A stretch of DNA of 64,000 bases from Pseudomonas sp. FP198 (GTDB lineage Bacteria; Pseudomonadota; Gammaproteobacteria; Pseudomonadales; Pseudomonadaceae). The first letter of the stretch is position 1. Each line of letters opens with the position of its first letter. Location of the stretch: NCBI RefSeq assembly GCF_030687895.1, contig NZ_CP117452.1, positions 1,257,501-1,321,500 on the forward strand, in the 5' to 3' direction. The notes under the pieces are model-generated. The model was given only the letters and a program-made list of their open reading frames with translations. It had not been told where the DNA came from and did no database searches. The translations under genes and the position numbers were made by a program. Shown piece after piece: positions 9,353 to 19,842 of the stretch.

Positions 9353-10090
9353 ATGTCCCAAGTCAATATGCGCGATATGCTGAAGGCCGGTGTGCACTTC
9401 GGCCACCAGACCCGTTACTGGAACCCGAAAATGGGCAAGTACATTTTCGGCGCGCGCAACAAGATCCACATCATCAACCTTGAAAAAACCCTGCCGATGT
9501 TCAACGAAGCACTGACCTTCGTAGAGCGCCTGGCCCAGGGCAAAAACAAGATTCTGTTCGTCGGCACCAAGCGTTCCGCTGGCAAGATCGTTGCTGAAGA
9601 AGCAGCACGTTGCGGTTCGCCGTACGTCGATCACCGCTGGTTGGGCGGCATGCTGACCAACTTCAAGACCATCCGCGCTTCCATCAAGCGTTTGCGTGAC
9701 CTTGAAGTCCAGTCCGAAGACGGTACTTTCGCCAAGCTGACCAAGAAAGAAGCGCTGATGCGCACTCGCGATCTTGAGAAGCTGGACCGCTCCCTGGGCG
9801 GTATCAAGGACATGGGCGGTCTGCCTGACGCGCTGTTCGTGATCGACGTTGATCACGAGCGCATCGCGATCACCGAAGCCAACAAGCTGGGTATCCCGGT
9901 CATCGGCGTTGTCGATACCAACAGCAGCCCGGAAGGCGTTGACTACATCATCCCAGGCAACGATGACGCCATCCGCGCCATCCAGCTGTACATGGGTTCG
10001 ATGGCTGACGCTGTCATCCGTGGTCGCAACAATGTAAATGGCGGCACCGAAGTCTTCGCTGAAGAAGCTCCGGCAGCAGCCGCTGAGTAA
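9353..10090 (+). CDS. rpsB: 30S ribosomal protein S2
   Basis: This 245-residue protein begins [20 protein letters not shown], the classic S2 N-terminus, and contains the S2 signature [20 protein letters not shown] with [10 protein letters not shown] around residues 63-104. S2 is a late-assembling small-subunit protein at the head-body junction. The gene follows AAGGAACTATC, a good ribosome-binding site. It is the first gene of the rpsB-tsf operon, separated from tsf by a hairpin terminator or attenuator. Confidence 0.99.
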   Translation: MSQVNMRDMLKAGVHFGHQTRYWNPKMGKYIFGARNKIHIINLEKTLPMFNEALTFVERLAQGKNKILFVGTKRSAGKIVAEEAARCGSPYVDHRWLGGMLTNFKTIRASIKRLRDLEVQSEDGTFAKLTKKEALMRTRDLEKLDRSLGGIKDMGGLPDALFVIDVDHERIAITEANKLGIPVIGVVDTNSSPEGVDYIIPGNDDAIRAIQLYMGSMADAVIRGRNNVNGGTEVFAEEAPAAAAE

Positions 10091-10118
10091 TTGACGCCCT
10101 GGCGTTGACTCAGTAAGC

Positions 10119-10143
10119 AAAAAGGGGGCTTGGCCCCCTTTTT
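10119..10143 (+). terminator. Rho-independent terminator/attenuator between rpsB and tsf
   Basis: A GGGGGC-TT-GCCCCC stem is flanked by A5 upstream and T5 downstream, a symmetrical intrinsic terminator. Since tsf follows 140 bp later on the same strand, it probably gives partial termination, adjusting S2 to EF-Ts output. Confidence 0.85.
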
Positions 10144-10284
10144 GCCACCTCGAAAACCACTTGTCGCCAGCGCAGCTACCTGTTTGTAACCTGCCGCGGT
10201 CTATAAGCAGTGGTTTTTCAGGAAGAATTGATCGCCCGTTCGGTCGGGTGGAATGGTTGAAAACCTATCCAAGAGGATTTTGAA

Positions 10285-11148
10285 ATGGCAGAGATTACTG
10301 CAGCGTTGGTCAAAGAACTGCGCGAGCGTACCGGCGAAGGCATGATGGACTGCAAGAAAGCCTTGACCAAGGCTGGCGGCGACATCGAGAAAGCCATTGA
10401 TGACATGCGCGCTTCGGGCGCCATCAAGGCTGCCAAGAAAGCCGGCAACATTGCCGCTGAAGGCGCGATCGGCATCAAGGATGACGGTAAAGCTGCCGTT
10501 ATCATCGAAGTCAACTCGCAGACCGACTTCCTGGCCCTGCAAGACGACTTCAAGGCGTTCGTTGCCGCCAGCGTCGAAAAAGCATTCGCCGACAAACTGA
10601 CCGACGCAGCTCCGCTGATCGCCGCTCAGGAATCGGCTCGTGAAGCCCTGGTTGCCAAAGTAGGCGAAAACGTCAACATCCGTCGTCTGGTTCGCGTCGA
10701 AGGCGATGTTGTCGGTTCTTACCTGCACGGCAACAAGATCGGTGTTGTTGTGGCCCTCAAGGGCGGCAACGTCGAGCTGGCCAAAGACATCGCGATGCAC
10801 GTCGCTGCCAGCAACCCTGAGTTCCTGCTGCCGTCGGAAGTTTCCGCTGACGCCATCGAGCGTGAAAAAGCTGTGTTCATGCAGCTCAACGAAGACAAGA
10901 TCAAAGGCAAGCCAGCCGAAATCGTTGAAAAAATGGTTGCCGGTCGTATCACCAAGTTCCTGGCAGAAGCCAGCCTGGTTGAGCAGGCGTTCGTCAAGAA
11001 CCCTGAAATCAAGGTCGGTGAACTGGCCAAGAAGGGCGGCGCTGAAATCGTTTCCTTCACCTACTTCAAAGTGGGCGAAGGCATCGAGAAACCAGTAGAC
11101 AACTTCGCTGAAGAAGTAGCTGCTCAGCTGGCTGCCAGCAAGCAATAA
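10285..11148 (+). CDS. tsf: Translation elongation factor Ts
   Basis: EF-Ts exchanges GDP for GTP on EF-Tu. The 287-residue protein starts [20 protein letters not shown], with the N-terminal UBA-like module (to about 50) and the TDF motif at 80-82 that intrudes into EF-Tu's nucleotide site. The rest is the duplicated core and coiled-coil dimer region. The start follows AAGAGGATTTTGAA, with a clear ribosome-binding site. It is co-oriented with rpsB upstream and pyrH downstream, with an intrinsic terminator directly after the stop codon. Confidence 0.99.
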   Translation: MAEITAALVKELRERTGEGMMDCKKALTKAGGDIEKAIDDMRASGAIKAAKKAGNIAAEGAIGIKDDGKAAVIIEVNSQTDFLALQDDFKAFVAASVEKAFADKLTDAAPLIAAQESAREALVAKVGENVNIRRLVRVEGDVVGSYLHGNKIGVVVALKGGNVELAKDIAMHVAASNPEFLLPSEVSADAIEREKAVFMQLNEDKIKGKPAEIVEKMVAGRITKFLAEASLVEQAFVKNPEIKVGELAKKGGAEIVSFTYFKVGEGIEKPVDNFAEEVAAQLAASKQ

Positions 11149-11173
11149 GACAATTTGTATAACTGTCGCCCTG

Positions 11174-11207
11174 AAGAGGCTGCCCGCTCACGCGCGCAGC
11201 CTCTTTT
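11174..11207 (+). terminator. Rho-independent terminator after tsf
   Basis: A perfect 10-bp stem AAGAGGCTGC/GCAGCCTCTT ends in a short T-run, 25 bp after the tsf stop codon. It closes the rpsB-tsf operon. pyrH then has about 155 bp of its own upstream space, probably with a promoter that I could not place with confidence. Confidence 0.85.
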
Positions 11208-11363
11208 CGGATAAGGATGCCGATTTATATTGGTTTCCTGTCGGAACTGGCTTACAAAGCCGTGTTCCGATGGCGCTGTGTCAGCGTCAAGCTAGAGTGA
11301 ACGCAGGCTGCAAACAGCCCGCAACAGAATTTTTTGAAAAATACGCCGCAGGAGAGATTCGCA

Positions 11364-12107
11364 ATGGCTCAGCAGGGCAGTGGTTATCAGGCTCGCTATA
11401 AACGCATTCTACTCAAGCTTAGCGGCGAGGCCCTGATGGGCTCGGAAGAGTTCGGGATCGACCCGAAAGTGCTGGATCGCATGGCCCTGGAAGTGGGCCA
11501 GCTGGTCGGGATCGGCGTTCAGGTCGGCCTGGTCATCGGCGGCGGCAACCTGTTCCGTGGCGCGGCGCTGAGCGCGGCGGGCATGGATCGGGTCACGGGC
11601 GACCACATGGGCATGCTGGCCACTGTGATGAACGCCCTGGCTATGCGCGACGCGCTGGAGCGTGCCAATATCTCCGCCATCGTGATGTCGGCCATTTCCA
11701 TGGTCGGCGTGACTGATCACTACGATCGCCGCAAGGCCATGCGCCACCTCAATTCCAAGGAAGTGGTGATTTTTGCCGCGGGTACCGGCAATCCGTTCTT
11801 CACCACGGATTCGGCCGCGTGCCTGCGAGCGATCGAGATCGACGCCGATGTCGTGCTCAAGGCAACCAAGGTTGACGGAGTGTATACCGCAGACCCATTC
11901 AAAGACCCGCATGCCGAGAAGTTCGATCATCTGACCTACGATGAAGTGCTGGATCGCAAGCTGGGTGTAATGGACCTGACCGCTATCTGCCTGTGCCGCG
12001 ACCACAAGATGCCGCTGCGCGTTTTCAACATGAACAAACCCGGGGCCCTGCTCAACATCGTGCACGGTGGCGCCGAAGGAACACTGATCGAGGAAGGCAA
12101 GCAATGA
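11364..12107 (+). CDS. pyrH: UMP kinase
   Basis: PyrH phosphorylates UMP to UDP and is the hexameric bacterial amino-acid-kinase-fold enzyme. This 247-residue protein shows [13 protein letters not shown] near the N-terminus (phosphate loop), [12 protein letters not shown] and the [19 protein letters not shown] segment near 200-220. The ATG at 11364 is chosen because it follows AGGAGAG at the right distance and gives the family start [19 protein letters not shown]. An in-frame start 30 bp upstream has no such site. Its stop overlaps the frr start (ATGA), so pyrH-frr are translationally coupled. Confidence 0.98.
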   Translation: MAQQGSGYQARYKRILLKLSGEALMGSEEFGIDPKVLDRMALEVGQLVGIGVQVGLVIGGGNLFRGAALSAAGMDRVTGDHMGMLATVMNALAMRDALERANISAIVMSAISMVGVTDHYDRRKAMRHLNSKEVVIFAAGTGNPFFTTDSAACLRAIEIDADVVLKATKVDGVYTADPFKDPHAEKFDHLTYDEVLDRKLGVMDLTAICLCRDHKMPLRVFNMNKPGALLNIVHGGAEGTLIEEGKQ

Positions 12108-12661
12108 TCAACGACATCAAGAAAGACGCTCAAGAGCGCATGCAGAAATCCCTGGAGTCTCTGAGCCACGCATTCGGCCAGATTCGTACCGGCAAGGCTC
12201 ACCCGAGCATCCTCGGCAGCGTCATGGTGCCTTACTACGGCACTGACACGCCGCTGAGCAGCGTCGCCAACGTCACCGTGAAAGACTCGCGCACCCTGCA
12301 GGTCGTGGCTTTCGAGCGCAACATGCTCGCTGCTGTAGACAAGGCGATCCAGAGCGCCGGTTTGAACCTCAACCCAACCAACCTGGGCGAGCTGCTGCTG
12401 ATCCCGATGCCGGCCCTCACCGAGGAAACGCGCAAAGGCTTCACGAAACAGGCCCGTAGCGCCGCGGAAGATGCGCGTGTTGCCGTGCGCAATATTCGTC
12501 GTGACGCGTTGGGTGAGCTGAAGAAGCTGGTCAAGGACAAGGAAATCAGTGAAGACGAAGAGCGTCGTGCCATCGCTGATATCGATAAGCTGACCAAAGA
12601 ATCCGAGGCCCAGATCAGCAAGGCTACGGACGAGAAAGAAAAAGACCTGATGGCCGTATAA
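12104..12661 (+). CDS. frr: Ribosome recycling factor
   Basis: RRF splits post-termination ribosomes together with EF-G. The 185-residue protein starts [20 protein letters not shown], has the signature region around [10 protein letters not shown], and ends with the long helical domain I segment. The start ATG overlaps the pyrH stop (ATGA). The gene is followed 13 bp later by uppS, continuing the pyrH-frr-uppS-cdsA-dxr-rseP operon. Confidence 0.98.
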   Translation: MINDIKKDAQERMQKSLESLSHAFGQIRTGKAHPSILGSVMVPYYGTDTPLSSVANVTVKDSRTLQVVAFERNMLAAVDKAIQSAGLNLNPTNLGELLLIPMPALTEETRKGFTKQARSAAEDARVAVRNIRRDALGELKKLVKDKEISEDEERRAIADIDKLTKESEAQISKATDEKEKDLMAV

Positions 12662-12674
12662 GGGTCTCGTTTTC

Positions 12675-13430
12675 ATGGATAAGACCAAGCAGGCCGTGCC
12701 GTTCGCGGTACCGCGCCATGTGGCGATCATCATGGACGGCAATAACCGCTGGGCCAAGAAGCGCTTTATGCCCGGTGTTGCCGGGCATAAAGCCGGGGTC
12801 GACGCGGTTCGGGCGGTCATTGAGGTGTGCGCCGAGGCCGGGGTCGAGGTGCTCACCCTGTTCGCGTTTTCCAGCGAAAACTGGCAGCGTCCGGCCGACG
12901 AGGTCAGCGCCTTGATGGACCTCTTCCTCAAGGCGTTGCGGCGTGAAGCCAAGCGCCTCGACGAGAACAGGATCAGCCTGCGGATCATCGGTGATCGCTC
13001 GCGCTTTCATCCGGAACTGCAGGCTGCGATGCGCGAAGCCGAGACCGCCACGGCTGGCGCCGATCGGTTCGTGCTGCAGATTGCCGCCAATTACGGCGGT
13101 CAGTGGGATATCGCCCAGGCGGCCCAGCGCCTGGCGCGGGAAGTCCAGGCCGGCCACTTGCGGCCCGAAGACATCACGCCCGAGCTTTTGCAAACCTGCC
13201 TGGCAACCGGCGACCTGCCGTTGCCGGACCTGTGCATCCGCACCGGTGGCGAACATCGCATCAGCAATTTCCTGCTCTGGCAGCTGGCTTACGCCGAGCT
13301 GTACTTCTCCGACCTGTTCTGGCCGGACTTCAAACACGAAGCCATGCGTACTGCGCTGGCCGATTTCGCTTCCCGTCAGCGTCGTTTCGGTAAAACGAGC
13401 GAGCAGATCGAAGCTGGAGCCCGGGTTTAA
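12675..13430 (+). CDS. uppS: Undecaprenyl (di-trans,poly-cis) diphosphate synthase
   Basis: UppS extends farnesyl diphosphate with isopentenyl diphosphate to make the C55 carrier lipid for peptidoglycan and O-antigen. The 251-residue cis-prenyltransferase has IIMDGNNRWAKKR at 18-30 with catalytic Asp21, FAFSSENWQRP near 72-82, and IRTGGEHRISNFLLWQLAYA near 192-211. Its stop overlaps the cdsA start (TAATG), which suggests translational coupling. It is an essential, cytoplasmic, membrane-associated enzyme. Confidence 0.97.
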   Translation: MDKTKQAVPFAVPRHVAIIMDGNNRWAKKRFMPGVAGHKAGVDAVRAVIEVCAEAGVEVLTLFAFSSENWQRPADEVSALMDLFLKALRREAKRLDENRISLRIIGDRSRFHPELQAAMREAETATAGADRFVLQIAANYGGQWDIAQAAQRLAREVQAGHLRPEDITPELLQTCLATGDLPLPDLCIRTGGEHRISNFLLWQLAYAELYFSDLFWPDFKHEAMRTALADFASRQRRFGKTSEQIEAGARV

Positions 13431-14236
13431 TGCTCAAACAACGAATCATCACCGCCCTGATCCTGTTGCCCATCGCCTTGGCTGGTTTTTTCCTGCTTGA
13501 AGGAGCCGGCTTCGCCCTGTTCATCGGCCTGGTCGTGACGCTGGGCGCCTGGGAATGGGCGCGGCTGGCAGGTTTTGCTGCGCAGTCGGCGCGCATGATC
13601 TACGCGGCAGTAGTCGCCGCCATGCTGTTCATCATGTACCTCGTGCCTGGCATCGCGCCGTGGGTGCTGGGGGCGGCAGTGCTGTGGTGGGCGACGGCCA
13701 CCTTCCTGGTGTTGACCTATCCACGCACTACGCACCACTGGGCCAATGCCGCGACCAAGCTGGTGATCGGCCTGTTGATCCTGCTACCGGCCTGGCAAGG
13801 GCTGATCTGGATCAAGCAGGGCGCACTGGGCAACTGGCAGATCATGGCGGTGATGGTGCTGGTCTGGGGGGCTGACGTTGGCGCCTATTTCTCCGGTCGT
13901 GCCTTTGGCAAGCGCAAGCTGGCGCCGAAGGTCAGTCCGGGTAAAAGTTGGGAAGGTGTCTACGGTGGCCTGGCCCTGAGCCTGGTCATTACCGCCGTGG
14001 TCGGTTTTGTGCGGGACTGGACCGTCGCGCAATTGCTGATGGGCCTGTTCGGCGCGGCCCTGGTGGTTTTCGTATCGGTCGTCGGCGACCTGACCGAAAG
14101 CATGTTCAAGCGTCAATCCGGGGTCAAGGACAGCAGTAACCTGCTGCCGGGCCACGGTGGTGTGCTGGACCGTATCGACAGCCTGACCGCCGCAATCCCG
14201 ATCTTCGCCGTGCTGTTGTGGATGGCGGCACCGTGA
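13430..14236 (+). CDS. cdsA: Phosphatidate cytidylyltransferase (CDP-diglyceride synthase)
   Basis: CdsA makes CDP-diacylglycerol from CTP and phosphatidate, the branch point of phospholipid synthesis. The 268-residue protein is an integral inner-membrane protein with about eight hydrophobic segments. The CDS signature is at the C-terminal side (about 215-250): [16 protein letters not shown], then [13 protein letters not shown]. It overlaps uppS at its start and dxr at its end (GTGA). Confidence 0.97.
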   Translation: MLKQRIITALILLPIALAGFFLLEGAGFALFIGLVVTLGAWEWARLAGFAAQSARMIYAAVVAAMLFIMYLVPGIAPWVLGAAVLWWATATFLVLTYPRTTHHWANAATKLVIGLLILLPAWQGLIWIKQGALGNWQIMAVMVLVWGADVGAYFSGRAFGKRKLAPKVSPGKSWEGVYGGLALSLVITAVVGFVRDWTVAQLLMGLFGAALVVFVSVVGDLTESMFKRQSGVKDSSNLLPGHGGVLDRIDSLTAAIPIFAVLLWMAAP

Positions 14237-15423
14237 GTCGTCCTCAGCAGATTACCGTCCTGGGGGCCACGGGCTCCATCGGCCTGAGTACCCTTGATGT
14301 CATTGGTCGCCATCCGGAGCGCTATCAGGTATTCGCTCTCAGTGGCTTCACCCGCCTGAGCGAGCTGCTGGCGCTGTGCATCCGCCACACGCCGCGCTTT
14401 GCCGTGGTGCCCCATGCCGATGTGGCGCGGGCGCTGCAGGACGACCTGCGCGCCGCTGGCCTGCAAACCTGTGTGCTGGTGGGGGAGGAGGGCCTTTGCC
14501 AGGTCGCTTCCGACCCTGAAGTCGACGCCGTGATGGCGGCAATCGTCGGGGCGGCGGGCCTGCGTCCGACGCTGGCGGCGGTGGAGGCTGGCAAGAAAAT
14601 CCTGCTGGCGAACAAGGAAGCGCTGGTGATGTCCGGTGCACTGTTCATGCAGGCGGTGCGCAAAAGCGGCTCGGTACTGCTGCCCATCGACAGCGAACAC
14701 AATGCGATTTTCCAATGCATGCCGCAGGATTTTTCCCGCGGCCTGGGGGCGGTCGGCGTTCGGCGGATTCTTCTGACAGCGTCTGGCGGCCCATTCCGGC
14801 AGACACCCCTGGAAGAACTGGTGCATGTTTCGCCCGAGCAGGCTTGCGCCCACCCGAACTGGTCCATGGGACGCAAGATTTCCGTGGACTCCGCCAGCAT
14901 GATGAACAAGGGGCTGGAGCTGATCGAGGCCTGCTGGCTGTTCGATGCCCGGCCGTCCCAGGTCGAGGTGGTGATCCATCCGCAAAGCGTGATCCACTCC
15001 CTGGTGGATTATGTCGATGGTTCGGTCCTCGCCCAGTTGGGGAACCCGGACATGCGCACGCCGATCGCCAATGCGCTGGCCTGGCCGGAGCGGATCGATT
15101 CGGGGGTGGCGCCGCTGGACCTGTTTGCCATCGCCCGCCTGGATTTCCAGGCGCCCGATGAACAGCGGTTTCCTTGCCTGCGCCTGGCGCGGCAAGCGGC
15201 CGAGGCCGGCAACAGCGCCCCGGCCATGCTTAACGCGGCCAACGAGGTGGCGGTCGCAGCGTTTCTCGATGGGCGTGTCCGTTACCTCGAGATCGCGAGT
15301 ATCATCGAGGAGGTCTTGAATCTCGAGGCCGTGGTTTCGCTTGATGATCTCGATGCGGTATTTACCGTCGACGCCAGGGCTCGTGAGCTGGCGGGCCATT
15401 GGTTGAAGCGCCACGGGCGTTGA
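14233..15423 (+). CDS. dxr: 1-deoxy-D-xylulose 5-phosphate reductoisomerase
   Basis: Dxr (IspC) converts DXP to 2-C-methyl-D-erythritol 4-phosphate with NADPH, the committed step of the MEP isoprenoid pathway. The NADPH site [17 protein letters not shown] is at the N-terminus. [13 protein letters not shown], the active-site segment [20 protein letters not shown] and [12 protein letters not shown] follow. The GTG at 14233, overlapping the cdsA stop, gives 396 residues and the family start [14 protein letters not shown]; an in-frame GTG at 14218 is less likely. IspD and IspF of the same pathway are also in this window. Confidence 0.97.
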   Translation: MSRPQQITVLGATGSIGLSTLDVIGRHPERYQVFALSGFTRLSELLALCIRHTPRFAVVPHADVARALQDDLRAAGLQTCVLVGEEGLCQVASDPEVDAVMAAIVGAAGLRPTLAAVEAGKKILLANKEALVMSGALFMQAVRKSGSVLLPIDSEHNAIFQCMPQDFSRGLGAVGVRRILLTASGGPFRQTPLEELVHVSPEQACAHPNWSMGRKISVDSASMMNKGLELIEACWLFDARPSQVEVVIHPQSVIHSLVDYVDGSVLAQLGNPDMRTPIANALAWPERIDSGVAPLDLFAIARLDFQAPDEQRFPCLRLARQAAEAGNSAPAMLNAANEVAVAAFLDGRVRYLEIASIIEEVLNLEAVVSLDDLDAVFTVDARARELAGHWLKRHGR

Positions 15424-15475
15424 GACTGCGGTACCTTAGCCAGGGTTGTCCCGGGCAGGATTGTGGAGAAAACAG

Positions 15476-16828
15476 ATGAGCGCGCTCTATATGATTGTCG
15501 GCACCCTGGTTGCGCTGGGGGTGCTGGTCACTTTTCACGAATTCGGCCATTTCTGGGTCGCGCGTCGCTGTGGCGTCAAGGTTCTGCGTTTTTCCGTTGG
15601 CTTCGGCATGCCTTTACTGCGCTGGCACGACAAGCAGGGCACCGAGTTCGTCGTCGCGGCCATCCCGCTGGGCGGCTACGTCAAGATGCTCGATGAGCGC
15701 GAAGGCGAAGTGCCTGTCGATCAGCTTGATCAATCTTTCAATCGCAAGACCGTTCGTCAGCGTATCGCTATCGTGGCGGCGGGCCCGATCGCCAATTTCC
15801 TGTTGGCTCTGGTGTTTTTCTGGGCGTTGGCCATGCTTGGCAGCGAGCAGGTGCGCCCGGTCATCGGTGCGGTAGAGGCCGGCAGCGTGGCGGCTCGGGC
15901 CGGGTTGGGCGCAGGCCAGGAAATTGTCGCCATCGATGGTGAACCCACCTCGGGCTGGGCGGCAGTCAACCTGCAGCTGGTGCGTCGCCTGGGCGAAAGT
16001 GGCTCGCTGCAATTGCTGGTGCGCGAGCAGGGCTCGACGGCGGATTCGCCGCGAGAGCTGATTCTCGACAACTGGCTCAAGGGCGCCGACGAGCCGGATC
16101 CGATCCGTTCCCTGGGGATCCGCCCATGGCGTCCGGCGCTGCCGCCTGTGCTGGCCGAGCTCGATCCGAAAGGCCCGGCTCACGCCGCGGGTCTGAAAAC
16201 CGGCGACCGCTTGCTGGCATTCGATGGCCAGTCGGTGAATGACTGGCAACAGGTGGTTGATTCGGTTCGTGTACGTCCTGATACCAAAATCATGCTGCGC
16301 GTCGAACGCGACGGTGCTTCAATCGACGTCCCGGTGACCCTGGCCGCCCGTGGCGAAAGCAAGGCGCCAACCGGTTACCTGGGGGCTGGGGTCAAGGCTG
16401 TCGAGTGGCCACCGGAAATGATCCGCGAGGTCAGCTTCGGCCCTCTTGAGGCGGTTGGCGAGGGTGCGCGTCGTACCTGGACCATGAGTGTCCTGACCCT
16501 GGACTCGCTGAAGAAAATGTTGTTCGGCGAGCTCTCGGTAAAAAACTTGAGTGGACCGATAACCATTGCTAAAGTGGCGGGCGCTTCTGCCCAGTCGGGC
16601 GTCGCTGATTTCCTGAATTTCCTTGCTTATCTGAGCATTAGCCTGGGGGTTCTGAATTTGCTGCCCATTCCGGTACTGGATGGGGGGCATCTGCTGTTTT
16701 ATCTGATCGAGTGGGCGCGTGGTCGTCCCTTGTCGGATCGGGTGCAAGGTTGGGGGATACAGATCGGTATCAGCTTGGTGGTCGGGGTGATGTTGCTTGC
16801 TCTGGTCAACGATCTGGGTCGTCTGTAA
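15476..16828 (+). CDS. rseP: Site-2 zinc metalloprotease RseP
   Basis: RseP (MucP in P. aeruginosa) is the inner-membrane protease that cleaves the anti-sigma factor RseA/MucA after its periplasmic clip, releasing the sigma-E/AlgU envelope-stress factor. The 450-residue protein has HEFGH at 21-25 in the first membrane helix, two PDZ domains (about 120-300) and the second zinc motif LDGG near 395-400 in the last third. The ATG at 15476 follows GTGGAGAAAACAG and gives the usual MSALYMIVGTL start; an in-frame start 30 bp upstream is rejected. It sits between dxr and bamA, as in other gammaproteobacteria. Confidence 0.97.
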   Translation: MSALYMIVGTLVALGVLVTFHEFGHFWVARRCGVKVLRFSVGFGMPLLRWHDKQGTEFVVAAIPLGGYVKMLDEREGEVPVDQLDQSFNRKTVRQRIAIVAAGPIANFLLALVFFWALAMLGSEQVRPVIGAVEAGSVAARAGLGAGQEIVAIDGEPTSGWAAVNLQLVRRLGESGSLQLLVREQGSTADSPRELILDNWLKGADEPDPIRSLGIRPWRPALPPVLAELDPKGPAHAAGLKTGDRLLAFDGQSVNDWQQVVDSVRVRPDTKIMLRVERDGASIDVPVTLAARGESKAPTGYLGAGVKAVEWPPEMIREVSFGPLEAVGEGARRTWTMSVLTLDSLKKMLFGELSVKNLSGPITIAKVAGASAQSGVADFLNFLAYLSISLGVLNLLPIPVLDGGHLLFYLIEWARGRPLSDRVQGWGIQIGISLVVGVMLLALVNDLGRL

Positions 16829-16848
16829 CGCTTCGCTGAATTGCGAAT

Positions 16849-16874
16849 CTGCCGCATTTTGCGGCAGTTTGTTT
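16849..16874 (+). terminator. Intrinsic terminator or attenuator between rseP and bamA
   Basis: A 7-bp stem CTGCCGC/GCGGCAG with an ATTTT loop is followed by TTTGTTT. It lies 21 bp after the rseP stop and 28 bp before bamA, so it probably reduces read-through rather than isolating bamA. Confidence 0.7.
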
Positions 16875-16902
16875 ATTGCCAGTTGGAATAAGAAAGGACT
16901 TC

Positions 16903-19290
16903 ATGAAACGTCTGCTGCTAACTGCGGTTCTCACCGTATTGATGATCGCCGAAGTTCACGCCGAGTCCTTCACTATCTCTGATATTCGCGTCAACGGCCT
17001 CCAGCGGGTTTCCGCGGGTAGCGTCTTTGGTGCCTTGCCGTTGAACGTCGGCGAGCAGGCGGATGATCGGCGCCTGGTGGAATCCACTCGTGCGCTGTTC
17101 AAGACCGGCTTCTTTCAAGATATCCAGCTGGGCCGCGACGGCAATGTCCTGGTCATCACGGTCGTCGAGCGCCCATCGGTTGCCAGTATCGAGATCGAAG
17201 GCAACAAGGCGATCTCTACTGAAGACCTGATGAAAGGCCTCAAGCAATCCGGCCTGGCCGAAGGCGAGATCTTCCAGCGCGCGACCCTCGAAGGCGTCCG
17301 TAACGAGCTGCAACGCCAGTACGTTGCCCAGGGCCGTTATTCGGCGACTGTCGATACCGAAGTCGTGCCGCAGCCGCGCAACCGCGTCGGCCTGAAGGTC
17401 AACATCAACGAAGGCACCGTCGCCGCCATCCAGCACATCAACGTGGTCGGCAACACGGTGTTCCCGGATGAAGACCTGATCGACCTGTTCGAACTCAAGA
17501 CCACCAACTGGCTGTCGTTCTTCAAGAACGACGACAAGTACGCTCGTGAAAAACTATCCGGTGACCTGGAGCGCCTGCGCTCCTACTACCTGGACCGTGG
17601 CTACATCAACATGGACATTGCTTCGACCCAGGTGTCCATCACCCCGGACAAGAAGCACGTCTACATCACTGTCAACGTCAACGAAGGCGAGAAGTACACC
17701 GTTCGTGACGTCAAGCTCAGTGGTGACCTGAAGGTTCCCGAAGACCAAGTCAAATCGCTGTTGCTGGTGCAGAAGGGCCAGGTGTTCTCGCGCAAGCTGA
17801 TGACCACCACGTCCGAGCTGATCACCCGTCGCCTGGGTAACGAGGGTTACACCTTCGCCAACGTCAATGGCGTGCCACAGCCCCACGATGAAGACCATAC
17901 CGTCGACATCACGTTCGCCGTGGACCCTGGCAAGCGTGCCTACGTCAACCGCATCAACTTCCGTGGCAACACCAAGTCCGAGGACGAAGTGCTGCGTCGG
18001 GAAATGCGCCAGATGGAAGGTGGCTGGGCTTCGACCTACCTGATCGACCAGTCCAAGACCCGCCTGGAGCGCCTGGGCTTCTTCAAGGAAGTCAACGTCG
18101 AGACCCCGGCCGTACCGGGCGTCGATGACCAGGTAGACGTCAACTACAGTGTCGAGGAACAGGCCTCCGGTTCGATCACCGCCAGCGTCGGTTTCGCCCA
18201 GAGCGCCGGCCTGATCCTGGGTGGTTCGATCACCCAGAACAACTTCCTCGGTACCGGTAACCGCGTCAGCGTGGGTCTGACCCGCAGCGAATACCAGACC
18301 CGCTACAACTTCGGTTACGTGGACCCCTACTGGACCGCCGACGGCGTGAGCCTGGGCTACAACGCCTTCTATCGCACCACCGACTACGACGAGCTCGATA
18401 CGGATCTCTCCAGCTATGCGGTGGACAGCCTGGGGGCGGGCGTCAACATCGGCTATCCGATCAGCGAAACTTCGCGCCTGACCTTCGGCCTCACCGCCCA
18501 GCAGGACGAGATCAGCACTGGCCGCTACACCGTTGACGAAATTTTCGATTTCGTTGAGAAAGAAGGCGATAAGTACCTGAACTTCAAGGCGTCTGTTGGT
18601 TGGTCTGAGTCGACCCTGAACAAGGGGGTGCTGGCAACCCGTGGCCGTTCGCAAAGCCTGGTCCTGGAAACCACCACGCCTGGCAGCGACCTGTCTTTCT
18701 TCAAGCTCGACTACCGCGGCCAACTGTTCCAGCCGCTGTCCGACAACTACACCATGCGCTTGCACACCGAGCTGGGTTATGGCGATGGCTACGGTTCGAC
18801 CGACGGCCTGCCGTTCTACGAGAACTACTACGCTGGTGGTTTCAACTCGGTACGTGGCTTCAAGGACAGCACCTTGGGCCCGCGCAGTACGCCAAGCCGC
18901 GGTGCAGCTGTCACTGGCAACCAGGGGACCATCCGGGATCCGGACCAGGATCCGCTGCCGTTCGGTGGTAACGTCCTGATTCAGGGCGGGGTTGAATTGC
19001 TGTTCCCCATGCCTTTCGTCAAGGATCAGCGTTCCCTGCGTACCTCGGTATTCTGGGACGTGGGTAACGTATTCGACTCCAGTTGCGACAAGCCCACCAA
19101 CAACAATGGCACGGCATCCAACGCAGAGTGCAACGACATCAGCCTGAGCAATCTCGCCAGCTCCGTCGGCGTCGGCGTGACCTGGGTCACCGCGCTGGGC
19201 CCGTTGAGCTTTGCCTTGGCGATGCCGATCAAGAAGCCGGATGAAGCTGAAACCCAAGTTTTCCAATTCTCCCTCGGCCAGACGTTCTAA
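16903..19290 (+). CDS. bamA: Outer membrane protein assembly factor BamA
   Basis: BamA is the core of the BAM complex that folds and inserts beta-barrel proteins in the outer membrane. The 795-residue protein has a signal peptide (MKRLLLTAVLTVLMIAEVHA), five POTRA domains to about residue 420 and a 16-strand barrel. The barrel carries the Omp85 VRGF motif near residue 649. The start ATG at 16903 follows AAGAAAGGA; an upstream in-frame start only adds nine residues before the signal peptide. It is followed by the periplasmic chaperone skp, matching the usual bamA-skp-lpxD-fabZ-lpxA order. Confidence 0.98.
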   Translation: MKRLLLTAVLTVLMIAEVHAESFTISDIRVNGLQRVSAGSVFGALPLNVGEQADDRRLVESTRALFKTGFFQDIQLGRDGNVLVITVVERPSVASIEIEGNKAISTEDLMKGLKQSGLAEGEIFQRATLEGVRNELQRQYVAQGRYSATVDTEVVPQPRNRVGLKVNINEGTVAAIQHINVVGNTVFPDEDLIDLFELKTTNWLSFFKNDDKYAREKLSGDLERLRSYYLDRGYINMDIASTQVSITPDKKHVYITVNVNEGEKYTVRDVKLSGDLKVPEDQVKSLLLVQKGQVFSRKLMTTTSELITRRLGNEGYTFANVNGVPQPHDEDHTVDITFAVDPGKRAYVNRINFRGNTKSEDEVLRREMRQMEGGWASTYLIDQSKTRLERLGFFKEVNVETPAVPGVDDQVDVNYSVEEQASGSITASVGFAQSAGLILGGSITQNNFLGTGNRVSVGLTRSEYQTRYNFGYVDPYWTADGVSLGYNAFYRTTDYDELDTDLSSYAVDSLGAGVNIGYPISETSRLTFGLTAQQDEISTGRYTVDEIFDFVEKEGDKYLNFKASVGWSESTLNKGVLATRGRSQSLVLETTTPGSDLSFFKLDYRGQLFQPLSDNYTMRLHTELGYGDGYGSTDGLPFYENYYAGGFNSVRGFKDSTLGPRSTPSRGAAVTGNQGTIRDPDQDPLPFGGNVLIQGGVELLFPMPFVKDQRSLRTSVFWDVGNVFDSSCDKPTNNNGTASNAECNDISLSNLASSVGVGVTWVTALGPLSFALAMPIKKPDEAETQVFQFSLGQTF

Positions 19291-19335
19291 GCGTCTGACC
19301 CAAGATAACGACAATGGATTTTGTAGGAGTACATC

Positions 19336-19839
19336 GTGCGTAAGTTGACTCAATTGGTTCTCCTGGCGACCGTACTGGTCGCAGGTCCGGCTTTTGCCGA
19401 CATGAAGATCGCCGTCCTGAACTATCAGATGGCCCTGCTGGAATCCGACGCGGCGAAGAAATACGCTGTAGACGCGGAGAAAAAATTCGGCCCGCAACTG
19501 ACCAAGCTCAAAGGCCTGGAAAGCAGCGCCAAGGGTATCCAGGATCGTCTGGTGGCCGGTGGCGACAAGATGGCCCAGGGTGAACGCGAGCGTCTGGAGC
19601 TTGAATTCAAGCAAAAGGCCCGCGACTTCCAGTTCCAGTCCAAGGAGCTGAACGAAGCCAAAGCCGTTGCCGACCGTGAAATGCTCAAGCAGCTCAAGCC
19701 GAAACTCGACAGCGCTGTGGAAGAAGTCATCAAGAAGGGTGGTTTTGACCTGGTGTTCGAGCGTGGTGCAGTGATTGATGTCAAGCCTCAGTACGACATC
19801 ACGCGCCAGGTTATCGAGCGCATGAATCAGCTGAAGTAA
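19336..19839 (+). CDS. skp: Periplasmic chaperone Skp/OmpH
   Basis: Skp holds unfolded outer-membrane proteins in the periplasm and delivers them to BamA. The 167-residue protein has a signal peptide ending near AGPAFA, then MKIAVLNYQMALLESD, the start of the Skp core, and long charged helices (about 45-130) that form its tentacles. A GTG start at 19336 follows TAGGAG. It lies 45 bp after bamA and only 3 bp before lpxD, so it is part of the same transcript. Confidence 0.94.
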   Translation: MRKLTQLVLLATVLVAGPAFADMKIAVLNYQMALLESDAAKKYAVDAEKKFGPQLTKLKGLESSAKGIQDRLVAGGDKMAQGERERLELEFKQKARDFQFQSKELNEAKAVADREMLKQLKPKLDSAVEEVIKKGGFDLVFERGAVIDVKPQYDITRQVIERMNQLK

Positions 19840-19842
19840 TCC

